Shown here: positions 7,946 to 16,750 of the stretch, piece after piece
Position numbering within the stretch: position 1 is the first letter of the stretch
How the letters are laid out: each line of letters opens with the position of its first letter
Assembly: GCA_026984045.1 (NCBI GenBank)
Contig: JALSSV010000079.1
Coordinates: forward strand, 1 to 39,324
Length of the DNA stretch: 39,324 nucleotides
Direction of reading: 5' to 3'
Origin: Chromatiales bacterium
Lineage (GTDB): Bacteria > Pseudomonadota > Gammaproteobacteria > UBA6429 > Thiohalophilaceae
The notes under the pieces: generated by a model
The model's input: only the letters and a program-made list of their open reading frames with translations
Told to the model about the DNA's origin: nothing
The model's database searches: none
Position numbers and translations under genes: made by a program

Positions 7946-9139
7946 TCAGTCGACGATGGATTCGGCGGCGATCTTGTGGATGGCCAGGTCGGCGCCCTGG
8001 AATTCCTCTTCCTGGGTGAGACGGATCCCGACGGTGGCCTTGAGCAGGCCATACACGGCAAAACCGCCGACCAGGGCGATACCCACGCCGATCAGGGTGC
8101 CGGCCAGTTGTGCGGCGAAGGTGACCCCGCCCATCCCGCCCAGGGCTTTCAGACCGAAGATCCCGGCGGCGATGCCACCCCAGGCACCGCAGAGACCGTG
8201 CAGTGGCCAGACGCCGAGCACGTCGTCGATCTTCCAGCGGTTCTGGGTGACGGTGAACAGATATACGAACAGCGCCCCGGCCACCAGGCCGGTGATCAGG
8301 GCACCCACGGGATGCATCAGATCGGATCCGGCGCACACCGCGACCAGGCCGGCCAGCGGACCGTTGTGGACGAAACCGGGGTCGTTGCGACCGGCGAACA
8401 GGGCTGCGAGGATGCCGCCCACCATGGCCATCAGGGAGTTGACCGCCACCAGGCCGGAAATGCCCTCGATGCTCTGGGCCGACATCACGTTGAAACCGAA
8501 CCAGCCCACGGTCAGCACCCAGGCGCCCAGCGACAGAAAGGGAATGCTCGACGGCGGATGGGCGTATATTTCGCCTCCCTTGCCATAGCGGCCGAGCCGG
8601 TGACCGAGCAGAATCACCGCGCCCAGGGCCAGCCAGCCGCCCATGGCATGCACCACCACCGAACCGGCGAAGTCATGGAACTCGGCGCCGAAGGTGTCGT
8701 TCAGCCAGGCCTGCATGCCGAAGTTGCCGTTCCAGGTCATCCCCTCGAAGAAGGGATAGACGAAGGCCACCAGCACGAAGGTGGCCGCAAGCTGCGGATG
8801 AAAACGGGCCCGCTCGGCGATGCCGCCGGAGATGATGGCCGGAATGGCCGCCGCGAAGGTCAGCAGGAAGAAGAACTTCACCAGCGCGAAGCCGTTGCGC
8901 TCGGCCAGTTGCCCGGCACTGGCGAAGAAGTCGGTCCCGTAGGCGATCTGATAGCCGATGAAGAAGTAGGCGATGGTGGAGATGGCGAAATCGGTGATGA
9001 TCTTGACCAGGGCATTGACCTGGTTCTTCTTGCGCACCGTCCCCACCTCGAGGAAGGCGAAACCGGCGTGCATGGCCAGGACCATGATCGCGCCCAGCAG
9101 AACGAACAGGACATCGGAAGCGGCGACGAGTTTTTCCAT
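7946..9139 (-). CDS. amt: Ammonium transporter (Amt family)
   Basis: A 397-residue protein with about 11 membrane helices, usual for Amt channels that move ammonium across the inner membrane. The N terminus has GFAFLEVGTVRKKNQVNALVK. The two pore histidines appear in VVVHAMGGW and in GVWPLHGLCGAWGG. NGPLAGLVAVCAGSDLMHP and the C-terminal LTQEEEFQGADLAIH segment also fit. Unlike many amt genes it has no adjacent glnK, and I found no sigma-54 -24/-12 element upstream. The start at 9139 (MEKLVAASD) is reasonable. It is monocistronic. Confidence 0.93.
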   Translation of the reverse strand: MEKLVAASDVLFVLLGAIMVLAMHAGFAFLEVGTVRKKNQVNALVKIITDFAISTIAYFFIGYQIAYGTDFFASAGQLAERNGFALVKFFFLLTFAAAIPAIISGGIAERARFHPQLAATFVLVAFVYPFFEGMTWNGNFGMQAWLNDTFGAEFHDFAGSVVVHAMGGWLALGAVILLGHRLGRYGKGGEIYAHPPSSIPFLSLGAWVLTVGWFGFNVMSAQSIEGISGLVAVNSLMAMVGGILAALFAGRNDPGFVHNGPLAGLVAVCAGSDLMHPVGALITGLVAGALFVYLFTVTQNRWKIDDVLGVWPLHGLCGAWGGIAAGIFGLKALGGMGGVTFAAQLAGTLIGVGIALVGGFAVYGLLKATVGIRLTQEEEFQGADLAIHKIAAESIVD

Positions 9140-9331
9140 GAGATTCCCCAGTGGATGGTTTTGTGCTTTTTTTGATCACGCAACGCACCAATGCACCGGA
9201 AGGGAACAGACATGATCCCCTGTCCCTGAAGAATCAATAACCTGGATGAACAACCGGTGGGGCAGCGCTGTCCGGATGGCGCACTATTATGTCCACGGAG
9301 CTGGCCGGACGCAACAAAATGGGGCAAGTAC

Positions 9332-10117
9332 TTACTTTTCCTGGCCTTTCACCGCTTCCCAGGCGGCCTCCAGGGCAACCGCGTCCACCGCTTCGAGCCC
9401 GCCCTGCCCGGCCAGGCGATCCTCCATGGCCCGGAAACGGCGCTCGAACTTGCGGTTGGCTGCCCGCAGGGCGCCCTCGGCGTCCACGCCCAGGTGACGG
9501 GCGAGGTTGACCACGGAAAAGAGCAGATCCCCCACTTCCTCGCGCAGCCGCTCGGGCGGTGCGCCGGCCGCCATTTCCGCCGCCACTTCATCGGTCTCCT
9601 CGCGGATTTTGTCCAGCACGCCGTGGGCTTCCGGCCAGTCGAAGCCCACCCGGGCCGCCCGGCGTTGCAGCTTCTCGGCCCGGGTCAGGGCCGGCAGGGC
9701 CCGGCTCACGCCCTCGAGCACCCCACTGCGCCCGCCCTGCCTGGCCTCGCGCTCGGCCTGCTTGCGCGCCTCCCAGTCGGCGGTCTGCTCGGTCGCGGAG
9801 GCGAAACGCGTGTCGCCGAACACGTGGGGATGGCGTCGCACCAGCTTGTCGCAGATCCGCGCCACCACCGTGTCGAAATCGAAACGTCCCGCCTCCTTGC
9901 CCAGGCGGGCGTGGAACACGATCTGGAACAGCAGATCCCCCAGTTCGTCGGGCAGCGCCTCGAAATCCCCTTCCTCGATGGTTTCGGCCACTTCACTGGC
10001 CTCCTCGAGCAGATAGGGGACCAGGGTGACGTGGGTCTGTTGCCGGTCCCAGGGGCAACCCCGCTCGGGATCCCGCAGGCGATCCATGAGGGCCAGCAGT
10101 TCGTCGATGTGCGCCAT
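9332..10117 (-). CDS. mazG: Nucleoside triphosphate pyrophosphohydrolase MazG
   Basis: A 261-residue protein, close to the 263 of E. coli MazG, which hydrolyses NTPs to NMP and PPi in the cytosol. It has two tandem MazG domains. The first carries RDPERGCPWDRQQTH and the metal-binding EEASEVAETIEEGD followed by DELGDLLFQIVFHA. The second carries EETDEVAAEM followed by EEVGDLLFSVVNLAR. There is no mazEF toxin-antitoxin pair or relA beside it. It is on the same strand as amt and the HDOD gene but separated from both by about 100-190 bp. Confidence 0.95.
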   Translation of the reverse strand: MAHIDELLALMDRLRDPERGCPWDRQQTHVTLVPYLLEEASEVAETIEEGDFEALPDELGDLLFQIVFHARLGKEAGRFDFDTVVARICDKLVRRHPHVFGDTRFASATEQTADWEARKQAEREARQGGRSGVLEGVSRALPALTRAEKLQRRAARVGFDWPEAHGVLDKIREETDEVAAEMAAGAPPERLREEVGDLLFSVVNLARHLGVDAEGALRAANRKFERRFRAMEDRLAGQGGLEAVDAVALEAAWEAVKGQEK

Positions 10118-10212
10118 GGTGGCACGCTCCCGTTGCCTGAATGCCGCCCGATCCTATACCGTGTGCGGCCACGTGTGATGAATCTAACTGTGCAGGCTTC
10201 GGGGAAAAGGAC

Positions 10213-11106
10213 TCAGATTGGCGTCGTGCGGGGCAGGATGATGGCCAGGGCTTCGGTGAACCGCTCGCTGGCGGTGGCGAACACCGCCTCCATCACCGAT
10301 TCGTCGAGCTGCACCGTCTCCCAGGCGCTGGCTTCGACGGGCTGGATCACCATCTCCACATCCACGTCGAGCCCCTGTTCGGCCAGGCCCGTCATGCTGT
10401 TGGCGATGTGCACCAGCGCCGCCTCCAGCGGAAAGTCTGCTGCCGCGGCGGGCTCATGATGATGGCGGACGGCGGCCTCGAGCGAGGCCGGCATCTGCCA
10501 GGCGTGGATGAGTTCCCCGCCCACCGCGGCGTGATCGAAGCCCAGCAGTTCCCGCTCGATGAGAAAATCCGGCTTGTCGGCCGCCTGCAGGCGTTGCTGG
10601 ATGGTGCGGGCGACCTTTGGCAGGCGGTGACAGAGGATCAGTTTGCCGATGTCGTGCAGCAGGCCGGCCACGAACAATCGCTCGCTGTGCAGCACATTGG
10701 CCTGCTCCGCCAGGGCCTGGGCCACGACCCCCGTATAGACGCTGTGGCGCCAAAAGCGCACCATGTTCAGCACCTCGGTGGGAATGCGCGAGAAGGTCTC
10801 CACTGCCGAGGCAGCCAGCACCAGCCCCCGCAGTTCCCGCAGGCCGATCACCGTCACGGCGCGGGAGACGGTTTCGATGCGTGAGGGAAAACCGTAGAAG
10901 GAGCTGTTGACGATCTTCAAAAGGCGCGCGGTCAGCCCCGTGTCCTGCCCGATCACCTTGCCGAAATCTGCCGCCGAGGCATGGGGATCGTCGAGCATCT
11001 CGTTGACCCGGATGCACACCTCCGGCAGGGAAACGAGGCGCACCACCCCGCCGACCAGTTCGGCCGGGCTTGCGGGCAGGGAAGCAGTGGAAGCGTCGTT
11101 ATCCAT
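10213..11106 (-). CDS. HDOD-domain signalling protein
   Basis: About 297 residues, nearly all one HDOD domain. RLLKIVNSSFYGF, SRAVTVIGLRELRGLVL and the HD-like segment FVAGLLHDIGKLIL followed by GFDHAAVGGELIHAW are characteristic. HDOD proteins are usually non-catalytic relatives of HD phosphohydrolases and take part in signalling, often with c-di-GMP or chemotaxis systems. An ATG at 11106 (MDNDAST) and a TTG at 11130 are both possible starts. The TTG has AGGT upstream, while the ATG has no clear ribosome binding site. MITE-like copy A lies just upstream. Confidence 0.88.
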   Translation of the reverse strand: MDNDASTASLPASPAELVGGVVRLVSLPEVCIRVNEMLDDPHASAADFGKVIGQDTGLTARLLKIVNSSFYGFPSRIETVSRAVTVIGLRELRGLVLAASAVETFSRIPTEVLNMVRFWRHSVYTGVVAQALAEQANVLHSERLFVAGLLHDIGKLILCHRLPKVARTIQQRLQAADKPDFLIERELLGFDHAAVGGELIHAWQMPASLEAAVRHHHEPAAAADFPLEAALVHIANSMTGLAEQGLDVDVEMVIQPVEASAWETVQLDESVMEAVFATASERFTEALAIILPRTTPI

Positions 11107-11171
11107 GGGCCGGCGGGGCGTGTCTCGCAATTACCTGCCGAGACTAGCGGCCACCACCCGCCCGACTTTAG

Positions 11172-11332
11172 CAGACTGTTGAAAAAGCCCATCCATGGTT
11201 TTTTCAACCCGGGAACGGAAAACGCAGTTTCCCGTTGCCTTACATTTTCAATGACTTGGCGTCATTGAAAATGGCGATGCATCCGAAGCACCGCACACAG
11301 GCTCTCGAAAAACAATGTTTTCCAACAGTCTG
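11172..11332 (-). repeat. MITE-like multi-hairpin repeat, copy A
   Basis: A 161-bp palindromic element with terminal inverted repeats (CAGACTGTTG ... CAACAGTCTG) in the opposite orientation to copies B and C. Internal stems include CATTTTCAATGAC/GTCATTGAAAATG. It is flanked on both sides by TTAG (11168-11171 and 11333-11336), a possible 4-bp target duplication. It encodes nothing. It lies downstream of the DUF302 lipoprotein gene and upstream of the HDOD gene. Confidence 0.85.
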
Positions 11333-11373
11333 TTAGCTGCCCGTGAGAAAAGCCCGTTCCCCCCTCGTCCCTG

Positions 11374-11844
11374 TTATTGGATGGCGTCGGCGATGATGTC
11401 CGTGAGCAACTTCTCCACCGCCGCCAGCGCAGCACGGGATTTGGCCGTGCCCACCGGCAACGGCCGACGGAAAGCCACGTAGACCCGGTCCTTCTCTCCC
11501 GGCAGGGTGTAAACGTAGATGATATAGGGGCAGAAGACGATGTTGTGGGGATCGGCTTCCATCATCCGCCGCGAGACCACGGCACTGCAGAACTCCAGGG
11601 CCTCGGCCTGCGCGAAGATCTGCCGGGTAGCCCCGATGTCCTTGCCGGTGCGCGCCAGCATGTTGCCGATATGAGATACGTTGTTGATTTTCATGCCCCG
11701 ATCGGTGATGGCCATCTCCACGTCGTCGCGCACGTCTTCGAAATTGCCCTGCACCGTATACAGGCGCATGTAACTGTCGCGTTCGGTGGCGGTGGCGCAG
11801 GCGCTCATGACGAGCAACAGGGACAGGACGAGATGACGCAGCAT
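11374..11844 (-). CDS. DUF302-domain lipoprotein
   Basis: 156 residues. The N terminus LRHLVLSLLLVMSAC is a lipoprotein signal, with a slightly atypical lipobox (M-S-A-C) and lipidated Cys16. The mature part MRLYTVQGNFEDVRDDVEMAI, followed by ARTGKDIGATRQIFAQAEALEFC and NIVFCPYIIYVY, is typical of the DUF302 fold, a small alpha/beta domain whose function is not settled. It probably sits on the periplasmic side of a membrane. It is transcribed alone, with a MITE-like element just past its stop. Confidence 0.75.
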   Translation of the reverse strand: MLRHLVLSLLLVMSACATATERDSYMRLYTVQGNFEDVRDDVEMAITDRGMKINNVSHIGNMLARTGKDIGATRQIFAQAEALEFCSAVVSRRMMEADPHNIVFCPYIIYVYTLPGEKDRVYVAFRRPLPVGTAKSRAALAAVEKLLTDIIADAIQ

Positions 11845-11951
11845 GATGTTCTCCGTTGGCTGGGATTGGGCACACTATAGCGGATCCGGCCGGGCCGACA
11901 AAAGCGGCGCCAAATGTGACCGGTGTTCGGGTGGGAGACGCCAAATATCCC

Positions 11952-11978
11952 TAAGCTATTCCCGAAAATTGCCGATAG
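11952..11978 (+). promoter_or_regulatory. Sigma-28 (FliA)-like promoter
   Basis: TAAGCTAT, an 11-bp spacer and GCCGATAG resemble the FliA consensus TAAAGTTT-N11-GCCGATAA. The -10 half matches at 7 of 8 positions, the -35 half at about 5 of 8. It ends 30 bp before the start of the REC-GGDEF gene. This suggests flagellar-class expression but needs experimental proof. Confidence 0.5.
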
Positions 11979-12008
11979 AATCACCAGGACTGCACGGCCG
12001 AGGTCCCC

Positions 12009-13145
12009 ATGAACCAGAACGACAAGCCCCGCATCCTCGCGGTGGACGACTCGCGCGTGATGCGCCGCGCCATGAGCAAGGTGCTCGGCAAGGAGTACGA
12101 CGTGGTCGAGGCCGAACACGGCGAGGATGCCTGGACGCTGCTGATCAACGATCCCAGCATCCAGGTGGTGTTCACCGATCTGTCCATGCCCTACCTGGAC
12201 GGCTTCGGGTTGCTGGAGCGGATCCGCCAGGCCGACGACCCGCGCCTGCAGGAACTGCCTGTCATCATCATCACCGGCAAGGACGACGACGACGCCACCA
12301 AGCAGGCCGCCCTGGAAAAGGGCGCCTCGGACTTCATCACCAAGCCCTTCGATTCGGTACAGTTGCAGGCCCGGGCGCGGGCCCACGTGCGCTTCGAACA
12401 GACCGCCCGCAAGCTCGACGAGACCTCCGACCGGCTGGAGAAACAGGCGGCGGTGGATGCCCTCACGGGCCTGGGCGGGCGGCGCTATTTCTGCAAGGCA
12501 GCCGGCGAGCAGCTCGCCTATGCCCGCCGCCACGGCGCGCCCTTCATTCTGCTGCGCATGGATCTGGACGATTTCGACCGCCTGTTCATCAATCTGGGCA
12601 AGGCGCGGGCCGAGGAGATCCTGCGCCGCACCGGCCAGACCCTGCAGGACATCGTGCGCAAGGAGGACATGGTGGCGCGGGTCGGCTTGGCCAAGTTCGC
12701 CATGCTGTTCCGCGATGCCGGCATGGAGGAGGCCACCGACACGGCCCGGCGCATCCTCGAGGGCGTCAACGCCATGAGCTTCGACATCCAGGGCCAGACG
12801 CTGCGGGTCACGGCCAGCATCGGGCTGTTCGAGCCGGCCCTCGATGCCGACGCCGACATCGAGGTTCTGATCCGCGAAACCGAGGTCTATCTGGCCCGGG
12901 CCGTGGAAGCCGGCGGCAACCAGGTGGCGGTCAAGTCGCTGCGCAAGATCGCCAGCGAACGGACCATCTCCATCCCGGCGGCCCTCCAGCTGCTGGCCCA
13001 CGGCCACGAGGACGCCGTGCGGCCCCACGCCCAGAGCCTGGTGAGCCAGATCCTGCCCCTGCTCGACTTCCTGGCCCGCAACCTGGAGGAACCTGCGGCC
13101 GAAAAACTGGAGACCATTCGCAAACGGCTGGCGGACAACGGCTGA
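12009..13145 (+). CDS. Response regulator with degenerate GGDEF domain
   Basis: 378 residues. Residues 6-125 form a receiver domain: acidic pair D13/D14, phosphoacceptor D57 in VVFTDLSMPYLDG, T89 in IIITGKD and K112 in ITKPF. Residues about 145-310 form a GGDEF-like domain starting DALTGLGGRRYF. The catalytic GG(D/E)EF is replaced by GLAKF in ARVGLAKFAMLF, so diguanylate cyclase activity is unlikely. The last about 70 residues are helical. Such proteins usually act by protein-protein contact. A sigma-28-like promoter precedes it. No partner histidine kinase lies nearby. Confidence 0.88.
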   Translation: MNQNDKPRILAVDDSRVMRRAMSKVLGKEYDVVEAEHGEDAWTLLINDPSIQVVFTDLSMPYLDGFGLLERIRQADDPRLQELPVIIITGKDDDDATKQAALEKGASDFITKPFDSVQLQARARAHVRFEQTARKLDETSDRLEKQAAVDALTGLGGRRYFCKAAGEQLAYARRHGAPFILLRMDLDDFDRLFINLGKARAEEILRRTGQTLQDIVRKEDMVARVGLAKFAMLFRDAGMEEATDTARRILEGVNAMSFDIQGQTLRVTASIGLFEPALDADADIEVLIRETEVYLARAVEAGGNQVAVKSLRKIASERTISIPAALQLLAHGHEDAVRPHAQSLVSQILPLLDFLARNLEEPAAEKLETIRKRLADNG

Positions 13146-13146
13146 C

Positions 13147-13659
13147 TCACTGCGCCAGCCGCAGGCGGGCGCGCAGGCCGGTCTCGGTGGTGTAGCCCCG
13201 TTCCCGGAAGACGATGCGGTTCTGCCGGTCGATGATGAAACTGGCCGGCACGCCGGTCACCCCCCAGCGCCGGGCCAGCGCGCCGTCGGGATCGTTGATG
13301 ACGGGGAAGCCCAGGCCCTCCCGGGCGAGAAAGGCGCGCACGGCCGCCGCGTCGCCCGACTGCATGGCCACGGTGATCACCGGCCAGTCCCGGGCGATGG
13401 CATCGATGCCGTCCTGCTCCAGTCGGCAGATCCGGCACCAGGTGGCCCAGAAATGGACCAGCACGGGCCGCTCGGAAAACGCCTGCAGATCGAAGGCGCG
13501 GCCGTCGAGCGTGGTGCCGGCAAGTTCGGGCGCCGTGCCCTCGGCCATGTCCTGCTGCAGCCAGGCGCGCAAACCGAAGAAGAGCGCCGCCAGCAGCAGC
13601 GCCTCCAGTCCCCAGCGGGCAAGACGGCCTCGCCACCTGCGGCCCGATCCGGCTACCAT
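13147..13659 (-). CDS. Membrane-anchored TlpA/ScsD-like thiol-disulfide oxidoreductase
   Basis: 170 residues. After a basic N terminus, residues 19-34 (EALLLAALFFGLRAWL) form one membrane anchor that places the thioredoxin domain in the periplasm. The active site is WATWCRIC (C75, C78). A cis-Pro loop GVTGVPASFIID follows about 75 residues later. The CRIC dipeptide differs from the reducing CPPC/CPYC types, and redox direction cannot be told from sequence. It ends 1 bp from the convergent REC-GGDEF stop and starts next to the divergent TfpX/TfpZ-like gene. Confidence 0.85.
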   Translation of the reverse strand: MVAGSGRRWRGRLARWGLEALLLAALFFGLRAWLQQDMAEGTAPELAGTTLDGRAFDLQAFSERPVLVHFWATWCRICRLEQDGIDAIARDWPVITVAMQSGDAAAVRAFLAREGLGFPVINDPDGALARRWGVTGVPASFIIDRQNRIVFRERGYTTETGLRARLRLAQ

Positions 13660-13704
13660 GCCGCCACCCGGAAACCACTCGTCTCACGGAGGTCCGAACG
13701 AACC

Positions 13705-14511
13705 ATGCACAAGCCCACCAACCGCTGGCAGGCATTCCTGATCCACTTGGGGATCAGCCTGGTCATCTTCCTGGTGCTGGCGTGGATCATCGTCGAAATC
13801 TGGTACCCCTTTCCCTTCTTCCAGTACGACGGCGGCTGGCAGGGGATCCGCATCGTCGCCGGGGTGGATCTGGTGCTCGGCCCCCTGCTGACCCTGATCG
13901 TCTACAAGCCGGGCAAGAAACACCTGAAACTGGATCTGGCCGTCATCGCCCTGATCCAGGCCGCGGCCCTGGCCTGGGGGATCTGGATCACCTGGTACGA
14001 ACGGCCGGTGGCGGTGGTCTACACCATCGACCATTTCACCCCGGTGACGGCGGGCGAGATGCTGGATCATGGCCGCGACTTCCGCAGCCTGGCTGACTTC
14101 GACACCCACCGCCCCGTGTACGTGGCCCTCGACGTGCCGGACGATTTCGATGCCCGCCAGCGCCTCCTGCAGCAGTCGGTGCGCAGTGGCGTACCGCTCT
14201 ACCTGTTCACGGAGCGTTACCGGCGGATCGATGGCGAGATGAAAACACACATGATCCGCGAGAGCGAGGATCTCTACACCTACCTGCAGACGGACCCGGA
14301 GGCCCGCCAGGCCCTGGAGGCCTTCTACCGGATCCGGGCCGAACTGCCGAACCGCTATCTGTTCGTTCCCCTCCACTCCCGCTACGGCCGCTCGGTGCTG
14401 GTGCTGGAGCGGGACACGCTGGACACGGTGGGCGCGATCGACGTGGACGTGACGCCCTACCTCAAGCGCCGCAAGCCGCGGGGCCTGGAGAAGTTCCGCA
14501 AGTCGGCGTGA
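13705..14511 (+). CDS. TfpX/TfpZ-like type IV pilin accessory membrane protein
   Basis: 268 residues. The N-terminal 105 residues hold about four hydrophobic segments with the signature features WYPFPFFQYDGG, GVDLVLGPLLTLIVY and KLDLAVIALIQAAALAWG. These are shared with TfpX/TfpZ accessory proteins that help assemble particular type IV pilins. The C-terminal 160 residues are soluble. The start is the ATG after a GGAGG about 12 bases upstream; longer frames cover the neighbour's coding region. No pilin gene lies within the window, so its partner must be elsewhere or absent. Confidence 0.72.
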   Translation: MHKPTNRWQAFLIHLGISLVIFLVLAWIIVEIWYPFPFFQYDGGWQGIRIVAGVDLVLGPLLTLIVYKPGKKHLKLDLAVIALIQAAALAWGIWITWYERPVAVVYTIDHFTPVTAGEMLDHGRDFRSLADFDTHRPVYVALDVPDDFDARQRLLQQSVRSGVPLYLFTERYRRIDGEMKTHMIRESEDLYTYLQTDPEARQALEAFYRIRAELPNRYLFVPLHSRYGRSVLVLERDTLDTVGAIDVDVTPYLKRRKPRGLEKFRKSA

Positions 14512-14576
14512 ATCAGCCCTATGGCCATTCCGGACTCCAGGACATCTGGTTGTTTCCCAGTACAGAGCCCCTGAGG

Positions 14577-14668
14577 CCGGGGAGACGTTTCGTGACCGTC
14601 GGCCGCAGGGACGCGGCCGTCGAGCCTACAGGGACGTATTCACGGCGTGTCACGAAACGTCTCCCCGG
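14577..14668. repeat. Long-arm inverted repeat with internal stem
   Basis: Perfect 20-bp arms (14577-14596 with 14649-14668, core GGGGAGACGTTTCGTGAC) enclose a smaller CGGCCG...CGGCCG stem and the phrase TACAGGGACGTATTCACGG. I recall similar CAGGGACG-TATTCACGGCG sequences as dispersed intergenic repeats in gammaproteobacteria. It lies 65 bp past the TfpX/TfpZ-like stop. Confidence 0.7.
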
Positions 14669-14674
14669 GCTTAG

Positions 14675-14835
14675 CAGGCTGTTGAAAAATGCCGTTTTTC
14701 GACAGCCTGTGTGCGATGCATGGATGCATCGCCATTTTCAATGACGGCAAGTCATTGAAAATGTGAGGGAACGGGAAACCGCGTTTTCCGTTCCCGGGTT
14801 GAAAAAGCCCAAGGATGGGCTTTTTCAACAGCCTG
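14675..14835 (+). repeat. MITE-like multi-hairpin repeat, copy B
   Basis: A 161-bp element with terminal inverted repeats CAGGCTGTTGAAAAA / TTTTTCAACAGCCTG. In order it holds five stems: the left end folding on itself, GCGATGCAT/ATGCATCGC, CATTTTCAATGAC/GTCATTGAAAATG, GGGAACGG/CCGTTCCC around a TTTTC, and a terminator-like stem. It is the same length as copy A and in inverted orientation to it. Confidence 0.88.
14798..14829. terminator. Bidirectional terminator-like hairpin inside copy B
   Basis: A 14-bp stem GTTGAAAAAGCCCA / TGGGCTTTTTCAAC with a 4-nt loop. It has a GC core with an A-tract and T-tract, so it could stop transcripts from both the fabB and the TfpX/TfpZ-like side. Copy C at 33588-33751 carries the same stem; in copy A it is partly decayed. 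Confidence 0.6.
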
Positions 14836-14877
14836 TAGGGGCGTGCCGGATGCTGGACCGACACCGATGATATTCTG

Positions 14878-16101
14878 CTATGCCGTGTAGCGCTGGAAGA
14901 TCAGGGTGGCGTTGGTGCCGCCGAAGCCGAAGCTGTTGGACATCACGCAGTTCAGCTCGGCATCGTCGATGCGCTCGCGCACGATGGGGAAGCCCTCCGC
15001 GCCCGGGTCCAGCTCGGTGATGTTGGCCGAGGCGGCGATGAAGCCCTCCTGCATCATCAGCAGCGAATAGATGGCCTCGTTGACGCCGGCCGCGCCCAGG
15101 GCGTGACCGGTAAGGGACTTGGTGGAAGACACCGGCGGCACCTGGTCACCGAAGACCTCGCGCATGGCCTCGAGTTCGCGGATGTCGCCCACCGGGGTGC
15201 TGGTGCCGTGGGCGTTGATGTAGTCGATGGGCGCCTCTACGGTGGCCATGGCCTGGCGCATGCAGCGCACTGCGCCCTCGCCCGAGGGCTGGACCATGTC
15301 GTAGCCGTCGGAGGTGGCGCCGTAGCCCACCAGCTCGGCGTAGATCTTCGCGCCGCGGGCCCTGGCGTGCTCCAGCTCCTCCAGCACCAGCACGCCGCCG
15401 CCGCCGGAGATCACGAAGCCGTCGCGGGTGGCGTCGTAGGGCCGCGAGGCGGTTTCCGGCGCATCGTTGTACTTGGACGACAGCGCGCCCATGGCGTCGA
15501 ACAGCACGGTCATGGTCCAGTGGACCTCCTCGCCGCCGCCGGCGAAAACCACGTCCTGCTTGCCCATCTGGATGAGTTCGGCGCCGTGGCCGATGCAGTG
15601 GGCCGAGGTGGAACAGGCCGAACTGATGGAATAGTTGACGCCCTTGATCCTGAACGGGGTGGCCAGGCAGGCGGAGTTGGTGCTGGACATGGTGCGGGTG
15701 ACCATGTACGGCCCTACCCGCTTGATGCCCTTCTCGCGCAGGATGTCGGCGGCCAGCACGATGTTGGAGGTGGAGGGCCCGCCGGAGCCCATCACCAGGC
15801 CGGCCCGTTCGTTGGAAACCTCGTTCTCCTCCAGGCCTGCGTCGGCGATGGCGTCGCGCATGGCGATGTAGTTGAAGGCCGCGCCGTCGCCCATGAAGCG
15901 CTTCAGCTTGCGATCGATTTCGGCGGCCAGATCGATGTGGATGGGACCGTGGATGCGGGAGCGGAAGCCCAGCTCGGCATATTCCTCGCAGAATTCGATC
16001 CCGGAGCGCCCTTCGCGCAGGGATTCGACGACTTCGGCAGCATTGTTCCCGATGCTGGAGACGATCCCCAGACCGGTCACGACGACACGACGCGCACTCA
16101 T
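14878..16101 (-). CDS. fabB: 3-oxoacyl-ACP synthase I (FabB)
   Basis: A 407-residue condensing enzyme that elongates acyl-ACP and, in gammaproteobacteria, is needed for unsaturated fatty acids. The catalytic triad is present at the E. coli positions: C163 in [11 protein letters not shown]298 in NAHGTSTP and His in [20 protein letters not shown] closes the protein. It starts 6 bp past fabA, so the two genes form the usual fabAB operon. Copy B of the MITE-like repeat lies just past its stop and probably ends the transcript. Confidence 0.97.
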   Translation of the reverse strand: MSARRVVVTGLGIVSSIGNNAAEVVESLREGRSGIEFCEEYAELGFRSRIHGPIHIDLAAEIDRKLKRFMGDGAAFNYIAMRDAIADAGLEENEVSNERAGLVMGSGGPSTSNIVLAADILREKGIKRVGPYMVTRTMSSTNSACLATPFRIKGVNYSISSACSTSAHCIGHGAELIQMGKQDVVFAGGGEEVHWTMTVLFDAMGALSSKYNDAPETASRPYDATRDGFVISGGGGVLVLEELEHARARGAKIYAELVGYGATSDGYDMVQPSGEGAVRCMRQAMATVEAPIDYINAHGTSTPVGDIRELEAMREVFGDQVPPVSSTKSLTGHALGAAGVNEAIYSLLMMQEGFIAASANITELDPGAEGFPIVRERIDDAELNCVMSNSFGFGGTNATLIFQRYTA

Positions 16102-16107
16102 AAGCGA

Positions 16108-16647
16108 TCAGAAACCCTCGGTGGACGTGAACAGGCCGACGCGCAGATCCTTCGCCGTGTAGATTTCCCGTCCGTCCACTTCCATGCGGGCATCGGCGAT
16201 ACCCATGAACAGCTTGCGCATGATGACCCGTTTCAGATCGATGTAATAGGTGATCAGCCTGTTCTCCGGCGTCACCTGGCCGGTGAATTTCACGTCGCCG
16301 GCACCCAGCGCCCGGCCATGGCCCGGCCCGCCGGACCAGCCCAGATAGAAGCCCACCAGTTGCCACATGGCGTCGAGCCCCAGGCAGCCGGGCATCACCG
16401 GATCGCCCTCGAAGTGGCAGGAGAAGAACCACAGATCCGGCTTGATGTCGAGTTCGGCCACGATATGGCCCTTGTCGTAGGCGCCGCCCTGGTCGCTGAT
16501 GTGGGTGATACGGTCGAACATCAGCATCGGTGGCAACGGCAGCTGGGCATTGCCCGGGCCGAACAGCCGCCCATGACCGCATTCGATCAGTTCTTCATAG
16601 GTATAGCTGTTCTTCTTCTCGAACGCGGGCGCTTGAGCGGTTTCCAT
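16108..16647 (-). CDS. fabA: 3-hydroxydecanoyl-ACP dehydratase/isomerase (FabA)
   Basis: A 179-residue hot-dog-fold enzyme that dehydrates 3-hydroxydecanoyl-ACP and isomerises the product, opening the unsaturated fatty acid branch. The catalytic His78 ([11 protein letters not shown]) and Asp92 ([11 protein letters not shown]) are spaced 14 residues apart as in E. coli H70/D84. The ATG at 16647 ([12 protein letters not shown]) gives the expected N terminus; an in-frame ATG at 16740 would add an unlikely basic extension. It lies between lpxA and fabB in a fatty acid/lipid A gene run. Confidence 0.97.
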   Translation of the reverse strand: METAQAPAFEKKNSYTYEELIECGHGRLFGPGNAQLPLPPMLMFDRITHISDQGGAYDKGHIVAELDIKPDLWFFSCHFEGDPVMPGCLGLDAMWQLVGFYLGWSGGPGHGRALGAGDVKFTGQVTPENRLITYYIDLKRVIMRKLFMGIADARMEVDGREIYTAKDLRVGLFTSTEGF

Positions 16648-16750
16648 GGCGGGCCTGTATCTGGATTGAATTTCGGGATGCAAACGGCGCCGCACGGACG
16701 CCGGGACGGGCATTGTACCGATTCGGGCAGGCGAAAACAAAGGCCGGGAC

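Larger units (their letters stand above)
14512..14877. other. Intergenic region made mostly of palindromic repeats
   Basis: 366 bp between two convergent genes. Nearly all of it is accounted for by a 92-bp long-arm inverted repeat (14577-14668) and MITE-like copy B (14675-14835), placed back to back. No gene is seen. Confidence 0.75.

Noticed and set aside
7976-9175. A 399-codon rightward ORF
   Set aside because: It is antisense to the ammonium transporter, which has clear membrane helices and pore motifs.
9140-9331. Sigma-54 promoter upstream of amt
   Set aside because: I looked for GG-N10-GC of the TGGCAC-N5-TTGCA type on the minus strand and found none.
9332-10117. mazG as part of a toxin-antitoxin module
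   Set aside because: No mazE, mazF or relA gene lies beside it; full-length two-domain MazG is a housekeeping enzyme.
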